Made by a program: the position numbers and the translations under genes. Of a DNA stretch of 64,000 nt, positions 50,084-59,043 are shown piece after piece. The notes beneath the pieces are model-generated. The model was not told the origin of the DNA and ran no database searches. It was given only the letters and a program-made list of their open reading frames with translations. The DNA lies in contig NZ_JAIPUS010000003.1 in NCBI RefSeq assembly GCF_020055675.1, positions 1-64,000 of the forward strand. The letters run 5' to 3'. The stretch is from Marivita sp. Lineage in GTDB: Bacteria; Pseudomonadota; Alphaproteobacteria; Rhodobacterales; Rhodobacteraceae. Each line of letters opens with the position of its first letter. The first letter of the stretch is position 1.

Positions 50084-51496
50084 TCAGGTCATGCCCTGGG
50101 TGACCGCGTCAACCGCGCGGGCCGGCAGCCGTTCGAAATCCTGCTGACCGGCCACTTCGATACGGTTCCGGCCATTGCCCTTGGCCAGGTAGAGCGCATT
50201 ATCAGCCGCCCGCAGCAGCGCGCGTGTCGACAGGCGGTCCGTGCGGCTGGCATGTGCCAGCCCGATGCTGATCGTGGCCCGCACATGGGGCCCGTCCTCG
50301 ATGCGTTTCGGAGTCGCGGCGACGCGGTTGCCAAGGCGCTGGGCGACGCTGCGGGCCTGGCCGGGGCCGACATCATGCAGGACGATCAGGAATTCCTCGC
50401 CGCCGTAGCGCGCGATGAAGTCGCCTTCGCGCAGGCCGGATTTCAGCAGTGTCGCGATATGCGCAAGAATGTCGTCTCCTGCGGCGTGACCGTGGTTGTC
50501 GTTGATCGCCTTGAAATGGTCGAGGTCGGCGATCAGCAGCGCCAGGGGGCGTGGATGTTCGGCCAGCGTGCGGTCCAACCGGGTCAGATATGCGTCCATC
50601 GCCTGCCGGTTGTTGAGCTTGGTCGTCGGGTCGGTATAGGCCAATTCGTTGAGGTGCCTGGCCGCGCTTCGCGCGCGGTCAGACTCTTGTTTGCGGCGGG
50701 CGAGCCGGCCGATCCGGACGGCCAGTTCGGCGGGTGTTACCGAATGCGGCACATGATCGTCTGCGCCGAGATCGAGCGGGGACGCCGCCGGAGCGCCCCT
50801 GTCGGACACAAAAAGGATGCGCGCGTGGCGGCTGTCGGGATGGGTCAGAAGGGCGCCCAGAAGGTCGCGTGCATCCGGCCCCGATCCGGATTCGACGATC
50901 ACGAACACGTCCGTTTCCGGATCCGGTGTGCGGCGGGCCGACAGGGCGGTGACGAAATGGGCACGCACCCCGCTGTCGTCCGGCATCGCCGCGATGCGGG
51001 TGGTCATGTCCTTTGTGCCGCCCGTGGCAATGACGCTGGCGCGGGTCTTGGGCGTAAAGTCCTGCCTGGCTTCGGCGAGACCGGTGGTGAGTCCCTGCTT
51101 TTGGTGCTGCGTTTCTTCGGTGGTTTGGCGGATGCGCATGAAATTGCGCAGTCGCGCCCGCAGGTCGGAGGCGTCCGAGTGATGGTCGATCACGTCATGC
51201 GCGCCCGCGCTCAGCGCGCTGATCCGGGCCGAATGGTTTTCGCGCGCCACGGCCACCACGATCGTGGTCAGTTGGGTCTTGGTATTGGCGCGCAGGGCCT
51301 TGCAGACCTGCCGCAGCCGCAGCCCCGGCAGATCATCGGCGAGGATCACGACATCCGGCGGATCGTGCTGAAGGCGCGTCAGTCCGTCCCGCAGCGTGTC
51401 GGCCAGATCGACCGCGTAGGCGGCGGTGTCCAGTTGCGCGCGCAGATGGATACGCCGGTTCGACACGGCGTCGATGATGAGGACGTGACCGGGCAC
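50084..51496 (-). CDS. pleD: PleD-type response regulator diguanylate cyclase
   Basis: A 470-residue cytoplasmic protein with two receiver domains and a GGDEF domain. Receiver 1 (about 3-120) keeps acceptor aspartates near residue 54 (VVILADDLPG). Receiver 2 (about 155-265) is degenerate. The cyclase domain starts at YTDPTTKLNNRQAMDAYL; the active site is GGEEF at 365-369 and the inhibitory site RxxD is REGD at 356-359, five residues upstream. It makes cyclic di-GMP, likely in response to phosphorylation. It is divergent from the DUF3572 gene. Confidence 0.92.
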   Translation of the reverse strand: MPGHVLIIDAVSNRRIHLRAQLDTAAYAVDLADTLRDGLTRLQHDPPDVVILADDLPGLRLRQVCKALRANTKTQLTTIVVAVARENHSARISALSAGAHDVIDHHSDASDLRARLRNFMRIRQTTEETQHQKQGLTTGLAEARQDFTPKTRASVIATGGTKDMTTRIAAMPDDSGVRAHFVTALSARRTPDPETDVFVIVESGSGPDARDLLGALLTHPDSRHARILFVSDRGAPAASPLDLGADDHVPHSVTPAELAVRIGRLARRKQESDRARSAARHLNELAYTDPTTKLNNRQAMDAYLTRLDRTLAEHPRPLALLIADLDHFKAINDNHGHAAGDDILAHIATLLKSGLREGDFIARYGGEEFLIVLHDVGPGQARSVAQRLGNRVAATPKRIEDGPHVRATISIGLAHASRTDRLSTRALLRAADNALYLAKGNGRNRIEVAGQQDFERLPARAVDAVTQGMT

Positions 51497-51585
51497 GACG
51501 CCTCCGTATTGGAACAGGTGTTAAGACTTTGCTCACCAATTCATTGCCGCTATTGGTTAAGAAAGAGTTTGGGAAATATCTAAAA

Positions 51586-51870
51586 ATGACGCTTTCGGAA
51601 GATGGAGCACAACAGGTTGCCCTAACGGCCATCGCCTGGCTTGCAGGCAATGAGGATCTCTTGCCGGTGTTCATGGGCTCCACCGGCGCGGATGAGGCGG
51701 CGTTCCGCAGCGGCCTGGACAATCCGGACTTCCAGGCCTCGGTGCTGGATTTCATCCTGATGGACGATGCCTGGGTGGTCGCCTTCTGCGACAATGAAGG
51801 CATCGCCTATGATCGCCTGATGCAGGCGCGCGCGGCCTTGCCGGGTGGCCAGCAGGTGCATTGGACATGA
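51586..51870 (+). CDS. DUF3572 family protein
   Basis: A 94-residue protein from ATG 51586. It shows the DUF3572 pattern: AQQVALTAIAWLAGNEDLLPVFMGSTG, broken into its two halves at AWLAG, followed by FQASVLDFILMDDAWVVAFC. It is all-helical in appearance, with no signal peptide. Function unknown. It overlaps the HAD phosphatase start by ATGA, and the pairing beside a pleD-like gene is common in this family. Confidence 0.82.
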   Translation: MTLSEDGAQQVALTAIAWLAGNEDLLPVFMGSTGADEAAFRSGLDNPDFQASVLDFILMDDAWVVAFCDNEGIAYDRLMQARAALPGGQQVHWT

Positions 51871-52574
51871 CGCGCCGCGATATCGGGGCGGTGTTGTTCG
51901 ACAAGGACGGCACGCTTTTCGATTTCGGGGCGACGTGGAATGGCTGGGCCGAGAAGTTGCTCCTGCAACTGGGCGAGGGGGACCGGGCGCGCGCCGCAGA
52001 TCTGGGCCGGTTGATCGGCTATGACCTGGAGGCATCGCGGTTTTCGCCCGACAGTTTCGTGATCGCGGGCACCCCGGACGACCTTGTCGATGTGCTGTCG
52101 CCGGAGTTGCCGGGTCTGACACGCTCTGATCTCCTTGCAAGGATCAACGTCGAGGCCGCCGCCGCGCCACTGGTCGAAGCGGTGCCCCTGGTCCCGTTGC
52201 TGGACCTGTTCCATGCGCAGGGAATGCGCCTTGGCGTGGTGACGAACGATGCCGAGGCACCGGCCCTTGCGCATCTGGAGGCGGCGCAAGTGCGCGACAG
52301 GTTCGATTTCATCGCCGGGTCGGACAGCGGCTACGGGGCCAAGCCGGCCGCGGGCCCGCTCCTGGCATTCAGCGAGGCCGTCGGCGTCCCGCGGGAGCGG
52401 ATCATCATGGTCGGGGACAGCACGCATGACCTTGTTGCAGGCCGGGCCGCCGGGATGTGGACCGTGGCCGTGCTGACGGGCCTCGCGGGACCCGAGGATC
52501 TGTCGCCGCATGCCGATGTGGTGCTGCCCGATATCGGGCATTTGCCACAGTGGCTTGGCTTCGGGGCCGAGTAG
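51867..52574 (+). CDS. HAD-superfamily phosphatase (Gph-like)
   Basis: A 235-residue hydrolase. Motif I is VLFDKDGTLFDFG (nucleophile Asp and D+2), motif II LGVVTNDAEAPA (Thr replaces the usual Ser position in LGVVTN), motif III a conserved Lys (GAKPAAGPLLAF), and motif IV IIMVGDSTHDLVAGRAAG. A helical cap lies between motifs I and II. It resembles phosphoglycolate phosphatase in layout. ATG 51867 overlaps the DUF3572 stop; TTG 51861 is an alternative. Confidence 0.88.
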   Translation: MTRRDIGAVLFDKDGTLFDFGATWNGWAEKLLLQLGEGDRARAADLGRLIGYDLEASRFSPDSFVIAGTPDDLVDVLSPELPGLTRSDLLARINVEAAAAPLVEAVPLVPLLDLFHAQGMRLGVVTNDAEAPALAHLEAAQVRDRFDFIAGSDSGYGAKPAAGPLLAFSEAVGVPRERIIMVGDSTHDLVAGRAAGMWTVAVLTGLAGPEDLSPHADVVLPDIGHLPQWLGFGAE

Positions 52575-52665
52575 CGCGGTCAGAAAGCGACGGGATGCGT
52601 CGTGTTCCGACAGGATAAGCCGCATCCGGGATGCCTAGCTGAGAGGGCAACTCAGGAGGCTGTCC

Positions 52666-54225
52666 ATGACCGAGGCCATCACGCGCAAACGTCGCAGCGG
52701 CGGGCGATCCGGCAATGCTCTCCGGCGGGGCACTGCGGCGATCGACCAACTGCCCTGGTGCGTGCCGCGCAACATCGACCGGCCGACCGAACCGTTGACC
52801 GAAGCGGGCGTGGCGCGGCTTCACGACACGGCGATGACGATTCTCGAAGAGATCGGGATCGCGTTCCTCAATCCCGAGGCGGTGCGACTCCTGCGGGCGG
52901 CGGGCTGTCGCGTGACGGGGGACAACGTGCGCATGGATCGTGCGTTCGTGATGGAGCACATCCGCAAGGCGCCGCCGTCCTTTCCCATCACACCGCGCAA
53001 CCCGGACCGCCGGATCGTGATCGGTGACGGGCATATCGTGTTTGGAAACGTGTCATCGCCGCCGAATTCCTGGGACATGGAGACGCGCCGGAAGCGGCCG
53101 GGCACGCGCGAGATGTGCCGCAATTTCCTCAAGCTCTCGCAGTATTTCAACTGCATCCATTTTGTTGGCGGCTACCCGGTGGAGCCGGTCGATGTGCACC
53201 CAAGCGTCCGGCATCTGGATGTGCTTTATGACAAGCTGACACTTTGCGACAAGGTGGCCCATGCCTATTCCCTGGGCAAGGAGCGGGTCGAGGACGTGAT
53301 GGAGATGGTGCGGATTGCCGGTGGCCTGAGCCATGCGGAGTTCGAGGCCACCCCGCGCATGTATACCAATATCAACAGCACGTCGCCTTTGAGGCATGAC
53401 TATCCGATGCTGGACGGTTGGATGCGCTGCGCCGCGCGCGGGCAGGGCTGCATCGTGACGCCGTTCACGCTGGCCGGTGCGATGGCCCCCGTGACGATGG
53501 CCGGTGCCGTGGCGCAATCATTGGCCGAGGGGCTGAGCGCGATCGTGCTGGCGCAGATCGTGCGTCCGGGGGCGCCCTGCGCCATTGGCACCTTCACCTC
53601 GAATGTCGACATGAAATCCGGCGCGCCCGCCTTCGGCACGCCGGAATACATGCGCGCGACCCAGATGACCGGGCAGATGGCGCGGTTTTACGGATTGCCG
53701 ATGCGGTCTTCTGGGGTGTGCGCCGCCAATGTTCCGGACGGCCAAGCCATGTGGGAGACCGAACACAGCCTTTGGGCGGCGATCCAATCGGGGTCCAACA
53801 TGGTCTATCATGCCGCTGGGTGGCTCGAAGGCGGGCTGATCGCCAGCCCGGAAAAATTAGTCATGGATTGCGAGGTGATCCAGCAGATGATCCGCTACAT
53901 GGACCCGATGATCTGTGACGTCAGCGATGACGGGCTGGGCCTAGAGGCGATCCGGGAGGTGGGCAGCAATGGCCATTTCTTTGGCACGCAGCACACACAG
54001 GACCGCTATACGACGGCATTCTACCAACCCTTCCTGTCCGACTGGAAAAATTACGAAGCCTGGGACGCTGCGGGCGGCGTTTGGACCCCCGAACGCGCAC
54101 ATGCGACTTACAAGGCGATCCTTGAAGATTTCCAGCCCCCGGCGATGGACCCGGCGATCCGGGAAGAGCTGGAGGCCTTTGTGACCCGTCGCAAGCAAGA
54201 AGGCGGCGCACCAACCGATTTCTAG
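52666..54225 (+). CDS. Non-pyrrolysine MttB-family methyltransferase
   Basis: A 519-residue member of the trimethylamine methyltransferase (MttB) superfamily, with AGGAGG seven bases before the ATG. Characteristic segments are EIGIAFLNPEAVRLLRAAG, GNVSSPPNSWDMETRR, TNINSTSPLRHDYPMLDG, and GSNMVYHAAGWLEGG in the TIM barrel. There is no in-frame amber codon, so it lacks pyrrolysine and belongs to the group that demethylates glycine betaine or related amines with a corrinoid partner. No corrinoid protein is encoded next to it. The substrate is unknown. Confidence 0.88.
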   Translation: MTEAITRKRRSGGRSGNALRRGTAAIDQLPWCVPRNIDRPTEPLTEAGVARLHDTAMTILEEIGIAFLNPEAVRLLRAAGCRVTGDNVRMDRAFVMEHIRKAPPSFPITPRNPDRRIVIGDGHIVFGNVSSPPNSWDMETRRKRPGTREMCRNFLKLSQYFNCIHFVGGYPVEPVDVHPSVRHLDVLYDKLTLCDKVAHAYSLGKERVEDVMEMVRIAGGLSHAEFEATPRMYTNINSTSPLRHDYPMLDGWMRCAARGQGCIVTPFTLAGAMAPVTMAGAVAQSLAEGLSAIVLAQIVRPGAPCAIGTFTSNVDMKSGAPAFGTPEYMRATQMTGQMARFYGLPMRSSGVCAANVPDGQAMWETEHSLWAAIQSGSNMVYHAAGWLEGGLIASPEKLVMDCEVIQQMIRYMDPMICDVSDDGLGLEAIREVGSNGHFFGTQHTQDRYTTAFYQPFLSDWKNYEAWDAAGGVWTPERAHATYKAILEDFQPPAMDPAIREELEAFVTRRKQEGGAPTDF

Positions 54226-54362
54226 GGCCCTGGCCCTTCGGTATCTCCGGTTTGCGCGCTTGCGACGTGGCTGAACACCGGGGTCAGTTGTTAGGATTTT
54301 AGAGGTTTGCGGAATTTTAAGACCGCCATGTGATCCTGCGCGGCAAGGTAAGGGCACAGGGT

Positions 54363-54962
54363 ATGCATGGATTGATCTTTCGCACGGTTGAGGCGTTCGT
54401 TTCAGACGCATTCGGGACAGGATCCTGGCAGGACGCGGTGGCGATCGCGGGGCTCGAGGTCAGCGCCTTCGAGGCCATGCTGCAATATGACCCGGCGTAT
54501 TTTCCAAGGCTGCTGGACGGCTGCGCCGAAGCGCTGGATCGTCCCAGATCCGTGATCCTTGAAGACATCGGCGCATATCTGATCACGCATCAGAACCATG
54601 CTTCGGTGCGTCGCTTGATGCGATTCGGGGGCGATACCTATTCCGAACTGCTTCATTCGCTGGACGAATTGCCCGGGCGCACACGGCTCGCTGTGTCCGG
54701 TCTGGAACTGCCGCAGATCAATATCCGCGAACCGATTCCGCATCAGTTCGTCGTCACATGCCACGGCGACCCTGCCGGGTTCGGGCATGTCCTGGTGGGC
54801 CTGTTGCGCGCGATGGCGGATGATTACGGCACATTGGCCGTGCTGGAGCATCGGGGCGTCCGCGACGCGGCAGAGGTGATCGAGGTCGCGGTGGTCGAAG
54901 CCGCCTTTTCGGAAGATCGCGGATTCATGCTTGCCGACCGCGCGGAGGATGCGCTGACATGA
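54363..54962 (+). CDS. H-NOX (HNOB) family protein, degenerate haem site
   Basis: A 199-residue single-domain H-NOX protein. The start at 54363 gives the family N-terminus MHGLIFRTVEAFV. Helical segments ILEDIGAYLITHQNHASVRRL and YSELLHSLDELP align with the region that carries the proximal haem histidine (L-D-x-L-H in soluble guanylate cyclase). Here that position is P104. The YxSxR haem-propionate motif is also missing around residues 131-139 (VTCHGDPAG). Its stop overlaps the diguanylate cyclase start (ATGA), so it is probably the sensory partner, but perhaps not through haem-bound NO. Confidence 0.85.
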   Translation: MHGLIFRTVEAFVSDAFGTGSWQDAVAIAGLEVSAFEAMLQYDPAYFPRLLDGCAEALDRPRSVILEDIGAYLITHQNHASVRRLMRFGGDTYSELLHSLDELPGRTRLAVSGLELPQINIREPIPHQFVVTCHGDPAGFGHVLVGLLRAMADDYGTLAVLEHRGVRDAAEVIEVAVVEAAFSEDRGFMLADRAEDALT

Positions 54963-55972
54963 TCACTGCACTGGACCTTCTGGCACAGCTGCGCCCCTTG
55001 CATGTTTGCGTCGGGCGCACGGGACATATCCGGCAAGTGGGCCACAGCCTTGCCAAGCTGGGGGCCGGAGACCTGACCGGCCTTCGCTTTCTCGAGGCGT
55101 TCGAGGTCCTGCGCCCCGCCCAGCCGTCCGGCATGGTCGGTCTTCGATCACTTGCGGGGCAGGTGTTGCGACTGCGGTTGCGGGCCGAACCGGGAATGAT
55201 CCTGCGCGCGTTGGTGGTTGACGACGGGGCAGGGGGCGTGATCCTGGACCTGTCCTTCGGCATCGCGGTGATCGAGGCGGTGCAGCGCTTCGGTCTGACG
55301 GCGCGGGACTTCGCGGCAAGCGATCTGGCGGTGGAACTGTTGTTCCTTCAAGAGGCCAAATCGAGCGCGATGGCCGCCTCTTTCAGCTTGAACGCGCGGC
55401 TTGATGGCGCGCGGCTTGCGGCCGAAACCGAAGCCATGACAGATGGGCTGACGGGGCTGCACAACCGTCGGGCGCTGGACGGTGCGCTGGGCCGCCTGGG
55501 ACAATCCGACACGCATTTCGCGGTGCTGCAGATGGACCTCGATCGCTTCAAGCCGGTGAACGATACGCTGGGCCATGCAGCGGGTGATGCCGTGCTCCGG
55601 CGCGTTGCGTCGATTCTGCGCGCGCAGACCCGGCAGGATGATCTGGTTGTGCGCACCGGCGGCGATGAATTCCTGGTTGTCTGTCCCGGACTGACAGATC
55701 ACGCGCGTCTGGACCAGCTGTCCCGGTCGCTGATCCACGACCTGTCGCAGCCGGTCGACTATGAAGGGATGCAGGTTCAGATCGGGGTGTCGATCGGGAT
55801 CGCCCAAAGCGCATCTACCCCCAAGGTCACGCCCGAAGGCGTGATCGAGCGAGCCGATATCGCGCTTTATGCAGCCAAACGCGCCGGGCGTGGCCGCTAC
55901 CGGCTCTGGACCGAGGACATGGGACACAGCCTGACAGAGCTTGCAGCGCCGCAAGAGCCGGCGCAGGCGTGA
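54959..55972 (+). CDS. HNOBA-GGDEF diguanylate cyclase
   Basis: A 337-residue protein. Residues about 1-140 look like an H-NOX-associated (HNOBA) domain, ending in a helix that leads into the cyclase (NARLDGARLAAETEAMTDGL). The GGDEF domain has the intact active site GGDEF at 234-238 and RxxD inhibitory site RQDD at 225-228. The substrate-binding segment reads MDLDRFKPVNDTLGHAAGD. It makes cyclic di-GMP. It is coupled to the H-NOX gene by ATGA overlap, the arrangement of H-NOX-regulated cyclases. Confidence 0.9.
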   Translation: MITALDLLAQLRPLHVCVGRTGHIRQVGHSLAKLGAGDLTGLRFLEAFEVLRPAQPSGMVGLRSLAGQVLRLRLRAEPGMILRALVVDDGAGGVILDLSFGIAVIEAVQRFGLTARDFAASDLAVELLFLQEAKSSAMAASFSLNARLDGARLAAETEAMTDGLTGLHNRRALDGALGRLGQSDTHFAVLQMDLDRFKPVNDTLGHAAGDAVLRRVASILRAQTRQDDLVVRTGGDEFLVVCPGLTDHARLDQLSRSLIHDLSQPVDYEGMQVQIGVSIGIAQSASTPKVTPEGVIERADIALYAAKRAGRGRYRLWTEDMGHSLTELAAPQEPAQA

Positions 55973-56163
55973 CCGCCTTGTATCCCGCTGGTCCCCGAAG
56001 ACGCCGCGCGTGCAGTGAAGACGGCCAGCCTGGGCGATTTTCAAGCCGATCGGGACAAGCAACCGGTCCGGAGTGTGGCCACCAAACGGGCCGTGACAGC
56101 GCAGGATGATCGGCCCAAGACCGATGCCCCGGACGGTGAAGGCATTTTTCGGTTTTAGGGGTC

Positions 56164-56192
56164 TTGATCCCATCTGCGGAGCGGCGTAAGTA
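56164..56192 (+). promoter_or_regulatory. Sigma-70-type promoter of tRNA-Gln
   Basis: TTGATC (56164-56169) and TAAGTA (56187-56192) are separated by 17 bases and end 12 bases before the tRNA. The same spacing is found for the tRNA-Gly promoter in this window. Confidence 0.55.
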
Positions 56193-56204
56193 GCGCCGCA
56201 CGGT

Positions 56205-56279
56205 TGGGGTGTAGCCAAGTGGTAAGGCAACGGTTTTTGGTACCGCGTACCGCAGGTTCGAATCCTGCCACCCCAGCCA
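56205..56279 (+). tRNA. tRNA-Gln (anticodon UUG)
   Basis: A 75-base tRNA with encoded CCA. The acceptor stem is TGGGGTG paired with CACCCCA, then discriminator G and CCA. The anticodon loop holds TTG within GGTTTTTGGTACC. The T arm is CAGGTTCGAATCCTG. The T-A first pair of the acceptor is typical of glutamine tRNAs. Confidence 0.96.
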
Positions 56280-56674
56280 GGTTTTCTGATATCAGTGGTT
56301 CAAGCCCCGCGTGGGCAGCGCCCTTCGGACTTGCCACCGAATGTGCCGCACGTCTTGGGATGTGATCGAAGACGCGTGTCTATGCTCCGATATGGCCCTG
56401 CCGGAAACATCCGCGACCGGGATGGTGTTTTCGGACGACCGCTTCGGACGACCGCAATGGCGCGTGGAACGCGGACCGGATATTTCGTCCGGGCATGGAC
56501 CACGGCGATGATGCGGTTGATGGCGCGTCGGCGGGAGCGAACCCGATGCGCCTGGATGCTGTCCGCATGACATCCAACACCAACGAGTGTTTGCACGGCG
56601 TCTGGTCTGACAGCGGCCGCGCGACACATCGGGACGGCGTGGCTTTGGGCATTGCCAAAAAGCGGATACAGCGG
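56280..56674. other. Intergenic stretch with a 13-bp tandem repeat
   Basis: About 395 bases between tRNA-Gln and the CoA-transferase stop. Several overlapping frames are open but none has family-like content or a good start. TTCGGACGACCGC is directly duplicated head-to-tail at 56430-56442 and 56443-56455. I support no gene here. Confidence 0.5.
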
Positions 56675-57829
56675 TCAGCCCTTGATGGCCCACCCCGCGC
56701 GACGCACCGCGTCTGTGTGCGCGCCAAGCGAGGGGGCGGTTTTGTCCAGCGCGAGGCTGGAGGCGCTGAAGGCGATCGGCGTGCGGACCCCGGGTACGCC
56801 TTCCGGGAGGATCTTCATGTCGCGATGATCGATTTGCGGATCGGCGAACACCTCGGCCACGCTATTGATGGGGGACGCGGGGACCTGCACCGCTTTCAGG
56901 GCCGCCAGCAGATCGGCTTTTGACCATGTCGCGGTTTCCGACTTGAGTTCGGGTACCAGCCTGTCGCGATTTTGCACGCGGTCGGCGTTGCTCTGGTAAT
57001 CCGGCTGCGCCGCCAGATCGGCGCGGCGCAAGGTATCGCACAGGCGTTGATACTGGCCGTCATTTCCTACCGCGATGATGATGTTGCCGTCGGAGACCGG
57101 AAACACCTCGTAGGGCACGATATTGGGGTGCTGATTGCCCATGCGGTCGGGGGACTGGCCGGTGGCCAGGAAATTCATCGCCTGATTGGCAAGGCTGCCG
57201 GCCCCGGCGTCCAGGAGGCTCATGTCGATATGCTGGCCCTGTCCTGTCCTGTCGCGTGCGGCAAGCGCCGCCTGAATGGCGATCACCGAATACAGCCCCG
57301 TGTAGATATCGGTCACGGCCACGCCCACCTTCTGCGGCGCGCCCTGCGGGTCTCCGGTGATCGACATGAGACCGGACATGCCCTGGATGAGGTAATCATA
57401 CCCGGCGCGGTCGGCGTAGGGCCCGGTCTGGCCGAAGCCGGTGATCGAACAATAGACAAGACCGGGATTCGAGGTGGAGAGGCTGGCATAATCCAGACCG
57501 TATTTCGCCAGGCCGCCGACCTTGAAATTCTCGATCAGGACATCGGCCTCTGCGGCCAGGCTTTGCACAAAGGCGCGGCCCTCGTCGGTTGTCAGATCCG
57601 CCGTGACGGAATACTTGCCCCGGTTGCAGCTGTAGAAATAGGCGGCTGACGGCCGGTCTTCACCTGCACGGTCGATGAACGGCGGCCCCCATGTGCGGGT
57701 ATCGTCGCCCTTGGGGCTTTCCACCTTGATCACGGTCGCGCCAAGATCGGCCAATGTCTGGCCAACGATCGGCCCGGCAAGGATGCGGGCCAATTCGAGA
57801 ACTTTCAAACCTTCCAGCGGGGCCGTCAT
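56675..57829 (-). CDS. CaiB/BaiF family CoA-transferase
   Basis: A 384-residue class III CoA-transferase. Key segments are LEGLKVLELARILAGPIVGQ, GATVIKVESPKGDDTRTWGPPF, YFYSCNRGKYSV, and GYDYLIQGMSGLMSITGDP, which carries the catalytic aspartate just after FGQTGPYADRAG. These enzymes move CoA between carboxylic acids. The start overlaps the glutaryl-CoA dehydrogenase stop by one base (TGATG). Paired with that gene, it is most likely a succinyl-CoA:glutarate CoA-transferase, as in glutarate and lysine catabolism. Confidence 0.88.
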   Translation of the reverse strand: MTAPLEGLKVLELARILAGPIVGQTLADLGATVIKVESPKGDDTRTWGPPFIDRAGEDRPSAAYFYSCNRGKYSVTADLTTDEGRAFVQSLAAEADVLIENFKVGGLAKYGLDYASLSTSNPGLVYCSITGFGQTGPYADRAGYDYLIQGMSGLMSITGDPQGAPQKVGVAVTDIYTGLYSVIAIQAALAARDRTGQGQHIDMSLLDAGAGSLANQAMNFLATGQSPDRMGNQHPNIVPYEVFPVSDGNIIIAVGNDGQYQRLCDTLRRADLAAQPDYQSNADRVQNRDRLVPELKSETATWSKADLLAALKAVQVPASPINSVAEVFADPQIDHRDMKILPEGVPGVRTPIAFSASSLALDKTAPSLGAHTDAVRRAGWAIKG

Positions 57830-59043
57830 CAGAAAAAGGCCTGCAACCCTGTCTGTGCGCGGCCAAGGATGAGGGCGTGCACGTCATGCGTGCCTTCGTA
57901 GGTGTTGACCGTTTCGAGGTTCTGCGCGTGCCGCATGACGTGGTATTCCGCCATGATCCCGTTGCCGCCATGCATGTCGCGGGCGTGGCGCGCGATGTCG
58001 AGCGCCTTGCCGCAATTGTTGCGTTTGATCAGGCTGATCGCTTCGGGGGCGGCGGTGCCGGCATCCAGCATGCGTCCCACCTGAAGGGCGGCGTGCAGGC
58101 CAAGCGCGATTTCGGTCTGCATGTCGGCCAGTTTTTTCTGGAACAACTGCGTCTGGGCCAGAGGACGCCCGAACTGCACCCGGTCCAACCCGTATTGACG
58201 CGCCCGGTGCCAGCTGTCCTCGGCGGCGCCCATGACGCCCCAGGCGATGCCATAGCGCGCGCGATTCAGACAGCCGAACGGACCCTTGAGGCCCTCGACG
58301 CCGGGCAGCAGCGCGTCTTCGCCAACCTCGACATCCTTCATCACGATCTCGCCGGTGACCGACGCGCGCAGCGACAGCTTGCCGTTGATCTTGGGCGCCG
58401 ACAGGCCGGTCATGCCTTTTTCGAGCACGAAACCCCGGATCTTGCCGCCATGCGCTTCGGACTTGGCCCAGATGACGAAGACATCGGCAATCGGGCTGTT
58501 GGAGATCCACATCTTGGCCCCGTTGATGACATAGCCACCCTCGGTTTTCTTGGCGACGGTCTTCATGCCCGCCGGGTCCGATCCGGCATCGGGTTCTGTC
58601 AGGCCGAAACAGCCGATCAGAGTGCCGGCTGCCAGGCCGGGCAGGTATTTCTTGCGCTGTTCGTCTGAGCCGTAGGCATGGATCGGGTACATCACCAGGG
58701 AGCTTTGAACGCTCATCATCGACCGGTAGCCGCTATCCACGCGCTCGACCTCGCGGGCGACAAGGCCGTAGCTGACATAATTCGCACCCAAGCCGCCGAA
58801 TTCCTCGGGAATGGTCACACCAAGCAAGCCCATCGCGCCCATCTCGGCAAATATCTCGGGGGCGACGCCTTCGTTCAGATACATGTCCGACACGCGCGGA
58901 GCGAGTTTGTCTGCCGCATAGGCCGCAGCGCTGTCGGCGATCATGCGCTCGTCCTCTTCCAGCGCCGCGCGCAAGCCCAAGGGGTCTTCCCAGTCGAAGT
59001 CTGCCAGTGACGGCCCGTGGCCTGCGTTCGATGCGTCAAGCAT
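57829..59043 (-). CDS. gcdH: Glutaryl-CoA dehydrogenase
   Basis: A 404-residue FAD enzyme that oxidatively decarboxylates glutaryl-CoA to crotonyl-CoA. ATG 59043 is preferred because AAAGGGAG then lies at proper spacing. The acyl-CoA dehydrogenase fold is clear: [53 protein letters not shown]. The C-terminal [20 protein letters not shown] has the catalytic Glu. The ARYGIAWG segment is typical of GcdH. It forms a two-gene operon with the CoA-transferase. Confidence 0.88.
   Translation of the reverse strand: MLDASNAGHGPSLADFDWEDPLGLRAALEEDERMIADSAAAYAADKLAPRVSDMYLNEGVAPEIFAEMGAMGLLGVTIPEEFGGLGANYVSYGLVAREVERVDSGYRSMMSVQSSLVMYPIHAYGSDEQRKKYLPGLAAGTLIGCFGLTEPDAGSDPAGMKTVAKKTEGGYVINGAKMWISNSPIADVFVIWAKSEAHGGKIRGFVLEKGMTGLSAPKINGKLSLRASVTGEIVMKDVEVGEDALLPGVEGLKGPFGCLNRARYGIAWGVMGAAEDSWHRARQYGLDRVQFGRPLAQTQLFQKKLADMQTEIALGLHAALQVGRMLDAGTAAPEAISLIKRNNCGKALDIARHARDMHGGNGIMAEYHVMRHAQNLETVNTYEGTHDVHALILGRAQTGLQAFF

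Noticed and set aside
52630-52665. CTGAGAG-like element before the MttB gene resembling part of a TPP riboswitch
   Set aside because: The other conserved thiamine-box segments and helices are missing, and the gene has no thiamine link.
56495-56923. Plus-strand frame after tRNA-Gln
   Set aside because: It runs into the antisense of the CoA-transferase and shows no family-like residues.
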